Origin: Pseudoalteromonas rubra
GTDB taxonomy: Bacteria; Pseudomonadota; Gammaproteobacteria; Enterobacterales; Alteromonadaceae
Length of the DNA: 64,000 nucleotides
Reading direction: 5' to 3'
Assembly (NCBI RefSeq): GCF_000238295.3
Contig: NZ_AHCD03000036.1
Location: forward strand, 62,001-126,000
Part shown: positions 16,701 to 25,900 of the stretch, piece by piece
Layout of the letters: each line of letters begins with the position of its first letter
Numbering within the stretch: position 1 is the first letter of the stretch
Notes under the pieces: generated by a model
The model's input: the letters and a program-made list of their open reading frames with translations, nothing else
Database searches by the model: none
Told to the model about the DNA's origin: nothing
Position numbers and translations under genes: made by a program

Positions 16701-19539
16701 GCAGGCGTTATTTGAGCGTGACGCGCTCAGTGTCACTCACAACTTCTTTGAACTCGGCGGCCACTCGCTGCTGGCAATGAAGATGTTTGGCCAGATACGC
16801 CAGAGCATGCAGGTCGATTTGCCACTGGCCAGTATTTTTGAGCAGCCGACCATTCGTCAGCTGGCAGACAAAATTGAGGTGATGCGTACGCAGCAGTCAC
16901 AGCACCGTAGCGTACGACCACTGGTTAAGTCGGGCCTTGAAAGTGGCCATCCGCTTTCGCGTTCTCAGCTGTCTATGTGGCTGATTGATAAGCTCAGCTA
17001 CGGTACTGCGCAATATAATATGCCTGGCGTGTTCTCTATCACAGGTGCTTTGCAGGTCTCTGCGCTACAAACCGCGCTGGCGCAATTGGTCAAACGCCAT
17101 GAGGTTTTACGCACGGTTCTGATTGATGATGCGGTAACGGCCAAACAGTACGTGCTGGAGGACTACAGCTTTGATGTGCCGGTCATTGATGTATCGGGCA
17201 AGCAAGATGTCATGTCCTGTGTTGAGCATTTTGTGGAAGCCGAAGCCAACATGCCATTTCAGCTCGATGTGGGCCTGAAAATACGTGCCAAGATCATTAA
17301 AACTGCGCCGGAACACCATTTCCTGTTGCTGACCTTGCACCATATCGCGGCAGATGGCTGGTCAATTAACATTCTGACTGAAGAGCTGGAAGCACTGTAT
17401 CGTGGGGTGTTGAGAAACGAAGCCGCTGAGCTGCCGACACTGGATATTCAGTACAAGGACTATGCGCACTGGCAGCACCAGAATATTCAGGATGGATTAC
17501 TGGATGGGCAGCTGGATCACTGGTTGTCATTCCTTGCGGAGCACCCTCAGGTACACAGTCTGCCCCTGGACTTTCCGCGTCCCGTCCAGCCCTCATTTGA
17601 AGGTCGCAGCTATAAACTGAATATTGACAGCCAGTTACGCTCACAATTGCAGACTTTCTGTCAGCGCAAAGATATGACGCCCTTTATGGTCTTGCAACTG
17701 GTGTATGCCTTGTTGGTTGCGGAGCAAAGCGGCGAAACAGACATCCTGATAGGCACACCCGTAGCGGGCAGAAACCACCCCGATATTGAGGGGCTGATAG
17801 GGTGTTTCACCAACTCCCTGGTACTGCGCAATCAGATTGATCTGAATCGTCCACTGGATGCGTTGCTGACAGACTCCAAGCAGGCCGTGATGTCCGCATT
17901 TGACAACCAGGATGTGCCATTTGAGCTGCTGGTAGAGCGCCTGAACCCGGAGCGGAATTCAAGCTACAACCCGATCTTTCAACTTTGGTTTGTATATCAC
18001 AGTCAACAGTTTAACCCATTGAAGCTCGACAGTTTGCAGGTTGATTTAGTGGAGCCCCACAGTCCGAGTGTGAAGTTTGATTTATCTTTGTCGGTCTATG
18101 AGCAGGACACTAGCCTGACCTTGGATTGGGAGTATCGTCCGGAGCTGTTCAAGGCCGATACGATTGCTCAGTACGCAGTGCGCTTTAAAGGCATTTTACA
18201 ATGGCTGCTGAACGAATCTGACACTGCTCATCCGCCGATGCGTAACGCCAAACCAGACATCGATTTGCCCGCAGTGGAGCAGGGCGTGTTTGCCGCGCGA
18301 GTCGCAGCCAATGGTGCTGCTTTCCCACAGGCAACCGTCGTGGTTGATGAGGGACAGGTACTCGCGCAGCAGGCGATATTCGCCAAAGTCAGACGAATGA
18401 GAGCGTATCTGAATACGCAAGGGGTCAAGCCCGGACAGGCAGTCGGTGTGTGTCTGGATCACGGCTTAGCACTGCTCGTCACACAAATGGCCTGCCTGTT
18501 CAGTGGTATTACTTTTGTGGGACTGGACCCGGACAGTGATATGCAAACAACGGATGAGGTGATCGCGCGCTTCAATCTTGATTTTGCGATTACACAGCGT
18601 CATTTGGGCTCCTTTTTGGCGGATACCTCAGTACGGGTATTAGACACCAATGAGGCACTGGCTTTTAAAGCGCCAGCAGGCGTCTGTGAGCCTGAAACCC
18701 GATTACATACGCAACCCGTTTGTATCCTTAACCCGGCATCGGATAACGAAGTGGTGCTGACCCAGCAAGACTTACTGCTGCTGTCCGACAAGCTGGCCGC
18801 AGAACTTGGGCCGCAACAGGGCTGGGTGAACAAATTTATCTGGAACGCGTCGGTATCGTTCGATTGCTCTTTGATGGGGCTGTGTTTGATGAGCCTTGGG
18901 TTTGAGCTACACGTCGTCGATACGAAAACGCGTTATTCAATTACACAACTGAATGAATACCTGACGTCACAGCGAGTCAATCTCATTGAGCTCACGCCAG
19001 GGTATTTAAATCTTATGCACAGTCAAACCGGACTGACGTTTAGTCACAGGACAGATCTCCTCATCAATGGCACTGAGGTAAACGCGCGTTTGACTGAAAT
19101 TTTAGCCCAATATCAAGCGACATCCGACGCAAAGGTGATAGCAGTAAACACACTGTTTGAGGAATTCCGCTTGGTCAAACTCAACCAGACATCGACTAAG
19201 GCACAGCAAGCCACCAGCGTGGGCCTGACCCAAACATGGGGTGCCCAGTTGCGTGGTCGCATTATGGAGGTGTTACACGACATCTATGCGGCTGTGCTGA
19301 AAAAAGACCAAGTCAATGTTGATACTGGTTTTTATGAATTAGGGGGTAATCCATTACAGGTAAAGGGTTTATGTTCATCTTGTGAGCAACATTTTAAAAC
19401 GGGACTGAGTGTGTCAGCACTCGCCAGTGGTCCCTCTGTCAGCCAGCTGGCAGAACTGATTTCAACCATTTTTATAAATCAAAGTGTAGCCGGTACAACC
19501 ATCACAGCTACTACTTCAGCGCAAACATTAAGGAAATAA
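13768..19539 (+). CDS. Nonribosomal peptide synthetase 1 (C-A-T-C plus degenerate A-T)
   Basis: 1923 aa, cytoplasmic. Order: C domain (AHHLITDG near residue 142; no upstream carrier or docking domain, so probably a starter C that N-acylates residue 1); A domain (YTSGSTG near 613, YRTGD, GKVDRK) with pocket residues I read as DILQVVAVY, whose first four match the glycine code; T domain with intact LGGHSL (Ser ~1000); second C (LHHIAADG ~1190). The last ~400 residues resemble an A domain that has lost the ATP-binding core and the whole C-terminal subdomain. A carrier follows with LGGNPL, where Pro ~1862 replaces the phosphopantetheine Ser. The terminal module therefore cannot load an amino acid. 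The start follows AAGGAATAAGCC, 3 bp after the acylase. Confidence 0.93.
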   Translation: MNNNNKLTEDKGMMLTSAQLDIYLDQKRYPSSPNYNIGGVIRITEAICESSFRQAMAQLVAENDVFHLYFSEVAGEPKQCRAEVACKFEFLDFSTLTQATEQAKRFVNQQLLTPFDLSEPGLYRAFLLKLADEEYWYVPVAHHLITDGFGYSNWFDTLFRYYLAIAQGNGEALSIPLTQYDQVIEYMNEQLDTSEQTTQYWQQKFSRQLPDRMFVPKQLNNPHKHDSFLSQHAIAQSDYAGLCALAKSMGVRVHHLFMSAIACYLNLQYQTSDIVMALPFHNRDKVTARAIGGIVSVLPMRFDIDQQWSMVDLAAEIRTQMRDVSKFKKYPVGKIVEHARQLKPDLERLFDVQFNYQKLDYKYADGRINAESEFIPPGTETTPLLFNLCEYGDHQDVILQVEANRAFFDESDVARLFERLFIIMDGMRHNPQQRIADFNFFNEQDYRVYQTLNSSTESNDVTSIVQRFNQQVAQHPDHVALAVGESTLTYRALSNRAAQVVEVFQSHGIKRGDRLGLCLDRNEDMVATLLACLSLGVTYVPLDPAYPLERLTFMFTDSQAVMLVTDSRLATQVPIDAQRTLLIDKLLSGAGAPAERALAVQAERETLEAYILYTSGSTGRPKGTLIAQHSLDNLICGTARRLGLDQSCHCLATTTIGFDISTLEIYGPLAVGGKITLVSHQIGKDALKLAPYADARDYTLFQCTPTMWQALVEAGWQGNQSATLVTVGEPLYPALADQMLSRSQRVINAYGPTEATVYSLVDEVRRDVDGTPSCRLARSLPNYRHFVVDSRDQLAPVGVSGELCIAGDGLALEYIGRPDVTEAQFVHLPAVVSERLYRTGDLVTLNGAGEIEYLGRIDHQVKIRGYRIELGEIEEKLAQLNGVKLAVVTTVGERGSDVKLAAYVIMEPGIGFDVEAARTELATELPNFMLPHFYTEMDAFPLTSSGKVDRKALPEPSHREVEFVAAETDTEAQLCTIWQALFERDALSVTHNFFELGGHSLLAMKMFGQIRQSMQVDLPLASIFEQPTIRQLADKIEVMRTQQSQHRSVRPLVKSGLESGHPLSRSQLSMWLIDKLSYGTAQYNMPGVFSITGALQVSALQTALAQLVKRHEVLRTVLIDDAVTAKQYVLEDYSFDVPVIDVSGKQDVMSCVEHFVEAEANMPFQLDVGLKIRAKIIKTAPEHHFLLLTLHHIAADGWSINILTEELEALYRGVLRNEAAELPTLDIQYKDYAHWQHQNIQDGLLDGQLDHWLSFLAEHPQVHSLPLDFPRPVQPSFEGRSYKLNIDSQLRSQLQTFCQRKDMTPFMVLQLVYALLVAEQSGETDILIGTPVAGRNHPDIEGLIGCFTNSLVLRNQIDLNRPLDALLTDSKQAVMSAFDNQDVPFELLVERLNPERNSSYNPIFQLWFVYHSQQFNPLKLDSLQVDLVEPHSPSVKFDLSLSVYEQDTSLTLDWEYRPELFKADTIAQYAVRFKGILQWLLNESDTAHPPMRNAKPDIDLPAVEQGVFAARVAANGAAFPQATVVVDEGQVLAQQAIFAKVRRMRAYLNTQGVKPGQAVGVCLDHGLALLVTQMACLFSGITFVGLDPDSDMQTTDEVIARFNLDFAITQRHLGSFLADTSVRVLDTNEALAFKAPAGVCEPETRLHTQPVCILNPASDNEVVLTQQDLLLLSDKLAAELGPQQGWVNKFIWNASVSFDCSLMGLCLMSLGFELHVVDTKTRYSITQLNEYLTSQRVNLIELTPGYLNLMHSQTGLTFSHRTDLLINGTEVNARLTEILAQYQATSDAKVIAVNTLFEEFRLVKLNQTSTKAQQATSVGLTQTWGAQLRGRIMEVLHDIYAAVLKKDQVNVDTGFYELGGNPLQVKGLCSSCEQHFKTGLSVSALASGPSVSQLAELISTIFINQSVAGTTITATTSAQTLRK

Positions 19540-19541
19540 CA

Positions 19542-22500
19542 ATGAACACACAAACAATAATAAATCAATGTCTTGAGCAAGGAGTTCGCCTCTCTGTTGA
19601 GAACGGCAACTTGCAAATCGACGCGCCTAAAGGCGGACTGAGCAATGAGATGATTGCCATTTTGCGGGAGAACAAAGCACAGCTGATTGAGTTCATCAAC
19701 CAATTCTCAGCACAGAAAGAGGCAGTTGAAAAACAGAAACTTAAGCCAGCGACGATCGATGGTCCAATTCCATTGTCATTTGCTCAGCAGCGTTTATGGA
19801 TCATCGACCGCATTGAACAAGGTACGGCACAATACAACATGTCGGCAGCATTTAAACTGGATGGTGTCCTTAACCAGGAAGCGTTCATCGCAACCATTGA
19901 TGCGGTTGTTGCACGTCATGAAATCCTGCGTACCGTGTACAAAGAAACCAACGATAAATGTGAGCAAGTGATCCGTGAAGAGGTTGACAGTGCCGTGAGC
20001 ATCATCGACTTTACTCACCTTCAAGGTAATGATTTGTATGATGAAATTCGTACGCTTGCCGAACAGGATGCACTTAAGCCGTTCGACCTGCAAAACGATA
20101 CTATGCTGCGCGTGCAGTTAATTAAGGCCTCTGATTCAGAGCATTATGTTTTGTTCAATATGCACCATATCGCTTCTGATGGCTGGTCTATTGGCGTCCT
20201 GGTTAAAGAATTCTTAGAAATTTACACGGCTTACAGTCAGGGTAAACCTAATCCGCTGGCAGAGCTGGAAGTACAATACAAAGATTATGCGCACTGGCAG
20301 CGCGAGTGGTTACAAGGTGACGTGCTGGAGAGCGAAATTGGTTACTGGCGCGATCAGCTTCAGGACTTACCTGCCACGCACAGTTTACCACTGGACCGTG
20401 CTCGTCCGGCACAGCAGGGGTTCCTGGGGAACTCTATTCGTCGCGAGTTGACGCAAACACTGACAGATAAGCTGGATGCCTACTGCCGCGAACAAGGGGT
20501 CACTCAGTTTATGGCACTGCAGACGATTTATGCACTGCTGGTTGGTCAGTGGAGTGCGGAAGAAGATGTGGTAATGGGAACACCTGTTGCAGGACGTGTA
20601 CACCAGAACGTTGAACCTTTGATTGGCTTTTTCCTTAATAACCTGGTTCTGCGTACAGATTTGTCTGGCGACCCAAGCTTCAACGAGTTGATCCGCAGCA
20701 ACAAAACGACGCTACTTGAAGCCTTTGAACACCAGCACTTGCCGTTTGACGCATTAGTAGAAGATCTGAACCCAGAGCGTAGCAGCAGCCATCAGCCGAT
20801 GTTCCAGTTGTGGTTTGTACTACAAAACCATGAGAGCGGCACTTTCCAGTTACCAGGTTTGGAAATGTCTAACCCGGAAGAGATCTTAGCGGGCATTGAC
20901 GTGGTGAACTTCGATATTTCGCTGAGTGCCATGGTGGAAGAAGGTCAGCTGGTCTTTGTCTGGCAGTACAAAACAGACTTATTTGATACCAATACCATTG
21001 AGAGCTTCGCCGAATCATTCGAAGCATTACTGGAAAATGCCATTACCCATGGCGAAGAAAAAGTTTCGAAGATTTCCGGTGTGAAAGAAGGCGCTGTACA
21101 GCCCTGGAAGACCAATCACGAACACTCTTTTGAAAATACCCAGAGCCTGATCAAATCAGTATTTGAGTTTGCACAGTCTAACCCGAGTGCGATTGCACTG
21201 CGTGTTGAAGATGACGCAATCAGCTACGGCGAGCTGGCGGCTAAGGTCAGTGCGTTTTCACAGCAGTTGACGGCTGCGGGCGTGGCAAAAGAATCGCCGG
21301 TCGGTATTTGTGTTGACCGTAGCATTGAACAACTGGTCGCTCAGCTGGCCATCATGCATGCAGGCGGCGCCTATGTGCCGTTAGACGCCGGTGCACCAAA
21401 AGATCGTATTGAGTACATTAGCGCAGATACCGGACTCAACATTGTTGTGGCACAGCCTCAGTACACAGATAAGTTCGCTGATATCGATTGTCAGACCGTT
21501 GCGATTGACCACACTCAAATAGCGGGCGACGGGGAAGTGAACGCTGATGCCATCGAGCTCGAAGCCGAGCAACTGGCGTATATCCTTTACACGTCGGGCT
21601 CAACAGGCAAGCCTAAAGGGGTTGCGGTACAGCATGGCAATCTGGTTAACCTCGCAAACAGTATGCAATTGCTACTGGCTGAGCGTGGTGTGTCTGGTCA
21701 GTATCGCTGGGCCTGGAATGCCCCAATGATCTTTGATGCTTCAGTTCAGGCACTGACTCAGCTGGCATTCGGTGTGGAGCTGAACTTGCTGAAAGACGAA
21801 CTGCGTAAAGACCCCAGCCAGTTGTTGAGCTACCTAACCGAGAACAAGATCGATGTGTTGGATACCACTCCGGCACTGGTAGACCTGGTGCTGCGTGAAG
21901 CGGACGAGAAAGGCCTGGCGCTGCCAAATCTGTTGATTGGTGGTGAAGCAATCAGCACTGAGTTATGGCAAAAAGTGGCGGCGCATAGTGAAGCACATCA
22001 GCGCTTTGCACTGAACGTATATGGCCCGACAGAATGTACTGTTAACGCGACCTTCTCTGACATTAAAGCAGACTCAGTGCCCAACATTGGTAACCCATTG
22101 CCTAACTGTCAGACCTTCATTCTTAACGATACTTTGACGCCATTGGCGCCGGGCGCGAAAGGTGAAATTTACATCGGCGGTGAGGGGGTTGCCCGTGGTT
22201 ACTTCAATAACGACGCACTGACCCAAGAGCGCTTTATTGAGTCGGCTGAATTTGGTCGCATCTACAAAACCGGAGATTTGGGTCGCTGGCTGGCAGATGG
22301 CACAGTCGAATACCTTGGTCGTAGTGATTTCCAGGTCAAGCTACGTGGCTACCGTATTGAGCTAAGCGAGATTGAATCCGTGTTGCTGGAAGATGCTGGC
22401 GTAACAGACGCTGCGGTTCTAGTGAAAGATGAGCAGCTGGTGGCCTTCGTTGTGGGTGCGGATGTGGATCAGAACCGCCTGACACAGCTGATGGAAACCA

Positions 22501-22919
22501 AACTACCTGCTTATATGGTGGCGGCTGTCATTATCGAAATGGATGAAATGCCACTGACTAAAAATGGTAAACAAGACCGTAAAGCGTTGTTAAGCGTTGA
22601 ACTGGAAGAAGTGGTAGATGACTACATTGCCCCCAGAACGGAGATGGAAGCGCGTTTGCAGGTTATCTGGCAGGAGCTGCTGGGTAAAGAGCAGATCAGC
22701 ATGGATGACAACTTCTTCTCTATTGGTGGCCACTCACTACTGGGTATTCGTGTTGCGAGTGCTTGTCGGGAGCAGCTTAGCATCGAGATCCCGCTGAAGG
22801 TATTGATGGAAAACCCAAGCATTGAAGCCCTGGCAGAGCAGTGTGAAATGTATGAGAAGCAGAAGCTGGTTATGTCTGGTGCAGCAGTGAGCGATGACGC
22901 TGAAAGGATGGTGATATGA
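19542..22919 (+). CDS. Nonribosomal peptide synthetase 2 (docking-C-A-T)
   Basis: 1125 aa, one complete module. Residues 1-50 form a TubC-type N-terminal docking domain (IINQCLEQGVRLSVENGNLQ). Then come a C domain (MHHIASDG near 208), an A domain (YTSGSTG ~683, YKTGD ~910, NGKQDRKA), and a T domain with Ser ~1065 in IGGHSL. Pocket residues read DAQDLGVVN, one mismatch from the DAQDLGVVD signature reported for glutamine, so Gln is predicted. No epimerase domain. A good ribosome-binding site (AAGGAAATAAC) follows the NRPS1 stop. Its end overlaps NRPS3 by ATGA. Because NRPS1 ends in a dead carrier, this C domain may accept the chain from T1 of NRPS1. Confidence 0.95.
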   Translation: MNTQTIINQCLEQGVRLSVENGNLQIDAPKGGLSNEMIAILRENKAQLIEFINQFSAQKEAVEKQKLKPATIDGPIPLSFAQQRLWIIDRIEQGTAQYNMSAAFKLDGVLNQEAFIATIDAVVARHEILRTVYKETNDKCEQVIREEVDSAVSIIDFTHLQGNDLYDEIRTLAEQDALKPFDLQNDTMLRVQLIKASDSEHYVLFNMHHIASDGWSIGVLVKEFLEIYTAYSQGKPNPLAELEVQYKDYAHWQREWLQGDVLESEIGYWRDQLQDLPATHSLPLDRARPAQQGFLGNSIRRELTQTLTDKLDAYCREQGVTQFMALQTIYALLVGQWSAEEDVVMGTPVAGRVHQNVEPLIGFFLNNLVLRTDLSGDPSFNELIRSNKTTLLEAFEHQHLPFDALVEDLNPERSSSHQPMFQLWFVLQNHESGTFQLPGLEMSNPEEILAGIDVVNFDISLSAMVEEGQLVFVWQYKTDLFDTNTIESFAESFEALLENAITHGEEKVSKISGVKEGAVQPWKTNHEHSFENTQSLIKSVFEFAQSNPSAIALRVEDDAISYGELAAKVSAFSQQLTAAGVAKESPVGICVDRSIEQLVAQLAIMHAGGAYVPLDAGAPKDRIEYISADTGLNIVVAQPQYTDKFADIDCQTVAIDHTQIAGDGEVNADAIELEAEQLAYILYTSGSTGKPKGVAVQHGNLVNLANSMQLLLAERGVSGQYRWAWNAPMIFDASVQALTQLAFGVELNLLKDELRKDPSQLLSYLTENKIDVLDTTPALVDLVLREADEKGLALPNLLIGGEAISTELWQKVAAHSEAHQRFALNVYGPTECTVNATFSDIKADSVPNIGNPLPNCQTFILNDTLTPLAPGAKGEIYIGGEGVARGYFNNDALTQERFIESAEFGRIYKTGDLGRWLADGTVEYLGRSDFQVKLRGYRIELSEIESVLLEDAGVTDAAVLVKDEQLVAFVVGADVDQNRLTQLMETKLPAYMVAAVIIEMDEMPLTKNGKQDRKALLSVELEEVVDDYIAPRTEMEARLQVIWQELLGKEQISMDDNFFSIGGHSLLGIRVASACREQLSIEIPLKVLMENPSIEALAEQCEMYEKQKLVMSGAAVSDDAERMVI

Positions 22920-25900
22920 GTGTAGAGCACATCATAGAACAGTGCTCTTCTTTAGGTATCGGGCTGTCTACGGACGGCCAGAACCTGAATATCACTGGCG
23001 AAAAAAGTAACCTGATCCCTGAACTCATAGCGATGCTAAAGGAGAATAAACCGGCTCTGATTGCCCATATACAGCAGTTTGCTGCGCTAGAAAGTGAACG
23101 GCAGCGTTATCATATCGCGCCAGTAGACAGAAATGGGCAACTGCCCGTTTCTTCTGCACAACGACGCATTTGGTTGTCACAGCAGCTGTCAGATTCTGCT
23201 GCTGTGTACAACATGCCAAACAGCGTGCGTGTAGAGGGACAGTTTGACGAGCAACTCGCTCGTCAGGCTATCCAGATGATCATTGCTCGTCATGAAGTGT
23301 TGCGCACAGTGGTGCGTTATGAAGGCGAGCAATTAGTCCAGGTTATCCGTGAAGCGGGTGATGTTGACTTTGTGATTGAAGATTATAGCCATCTGAGCGC
23401 AGAGCAAAGTGAAGCATTGGCTCTGGAATATGTACATAAAGATGCCCAAAAACCTTTCGATCTGCAGCGAGATTTGATGTTTCGTGGTGGCTTTATCAGG
23501 CAGTCAGCCGAGCATGGCACCTTATTTTTCAATGTCCATCATATTGCTGCTGATGGCTGGTCAATGGCGCTATTGCTTGACGACTTTAAGCACTTTTATA
23601 ACGCGCTATTTACCGGTCAGACGCCAGATCTGCCAGCGGTGCCTGTGCAGTATGCAGACTATGCAAACTGGCAGTATGAATTACTGAACGGCGATCAGAT
23701 AGCGGCATCAAAATCCTACTGGTTGACGCAGTTACAGGATTTACCAACAGTCCATGATATCGGGCTGGATTTCCCCAGGCCGGCATCGACGGGCGGGAAA
23801 AGTGACTTTTGCGCAGTGCAGCTCCCTGGTGCGCTGAGCGACCAATTAAAGGCACTGGCGGTGAGTCAGAACACCTCATTGTTTGTGTTATTTCATGCGG
23901 CGGTCTCTGTGCTGCTTAGCCGCTATGCTGGCAGCGATGACGTGGTCGTCGGTACACCTGTTGCAGGGCGAAAACAAAAAGAACTAGAAAGAACGTTTGG
24001 CTGCTTTATTAACAACCTGGTTTTGCGTCTGCACACGGATGCTCAGCAGTCATTTGCAGCGCTGTTAGGCAGCGCCAAGCAGGTAAACGAAGCGGCGCTG
24101 GAACATCAGGACATTCCGTTCGAGTACCTGGTGGAGGCATTACAACCTGAACGTAGCAACAGTTATCATCCACTGTTTCAGATTGCGTTGGTACAAAATA
24201 ATCTGGATGTGACCGACGAAGCCGACATACCGATGGCCGGAGACGTGTCTTTGGAATCATTTGACGCGGCGGAACTGAGTGCAAAATACGATATTCAAAT
24301 TAACCTGGTTGAAACCCTGGATGGTATTCGAGTTAGCTTTTCGTTCGACACCAATCTGTTCAAAGCCGAAACAATAACGAGAATGACACGGCAGCTACAG
24401 GCCATTTGTCTGCAAATTGCTGACAACCCGGATCGGCCTGTAGGCGAATTGGTGCTCAGTGATGAACAGGAAGTGGCGCAGCTTAAAACCTGGGAACACA
24501 AAGTAGAATATCAATCCCGGCAGTTGCCTATACACAGGTACGTAGAGCGTTGGGCTGCAAAAGCGCCAACCAGACAGGCGATTTGTGTGGCTGACACCCG
24601 CGTCAATTATGATGAACTGAATACCCGTGCTAACCAGTTGGCTGCATACTTACAAGCCCAGGGCGTCGTGCCTGGGGATTACATCGGTGTGGCATTTGAA
24701 CGCTCAGCTGAGCTGGTGATCGCCATGCTGGCCATTGTTAAGGCCGGTGCCGTGTATGTGCCGTTGGATCCGGGTTACCCGGCTGCCCGATTGCAGTATA
24801 TGGTTGAGGACACGGGACTTACATGTGTTCTGACCAACACGGCCCTGGCCTCCTTGTTTGAAGCCTATGTGTCTGATGTCGTGGCCATTGATGCAGAGAA
24901 AGTTGCCGACGCTATCCAGGCGCAGCAGCGCGATAACCTGAATGTGGATACCACGGCTCAGGACCTGGCGTACGTCATCTATACCTCAGGCTCAACAGGT
25001 CAACCAAAAGGGGTGATGGTTGAACATGCAGGTATCGAACGCCTGGTGATCGCACCGAACTATGTGTCACTGAGCCCGGTTGACAATATCCTGTTCATTT
25101 CTAACACGGCATTTGATGCGGCGACCTTTGAGATTTGGGGTGCCCTGGCAAATGGAGCCACTTTATACGGGCTGGACAAAGCGTGCTTGTTGGATGCCAA
25201 CCGGTTTGCCGAAGCAGTGCGCCGACTGGAGATCAGCGTTGCCTTTGTTACGGTTGCCTTGTTTAACCAGATTGTCGCCATCAGGCCTGATGCTTTCGGT
25301 TCACTCTCTACTGTCATGGTTGGCGGTGACAAGCTCGACAAGCACAGTATTGATCAGGCGCTGTCTCATGGTAAGCCCGCGCATTTGTACAACATTTATG
25401 GACCGACTGAAAACACCACATTCAGTACTTTTTACGAGATCAATGCCATCGACGAAGGTGCTTATCCAATTGGTCAGGCTATTTCGGGGACGGGCTGCTA
25501 CATTCTGGATGCCGAGCTAAAGCGTTGTGCCATTGGGGTCGTCGGAGAGCTTTATCTCAGTGGAACAGGACTCGCGCGGGGTTATCTGAACAAACCAGAT
25601 ATGACGGCGCAGCGATTTATAGAGGCGAAGTCGATAACCAATGAGCGGCTTTATCGCACCGGTGATCTGGTTAAATGGGATGAGCATGGCAATGTGTGTT
25701 TTGTCGGCAGAGCCGATAGCCAGGTCAAGATCCGCGGGTTCAGAATTGAGATAGGGGAAATCGAGCATGCGCTGATGTGCCTGCCAGAAATCAAAGAAGC
25801 GGTTGTTCAGGTTGAAAACGAGGGTGGGCAAAAATGTCTGATAGCTTATGTGACCTGTCATCAGGCGCAGAGTGTCGAGACATTAAAACAGGCCTTAAAG

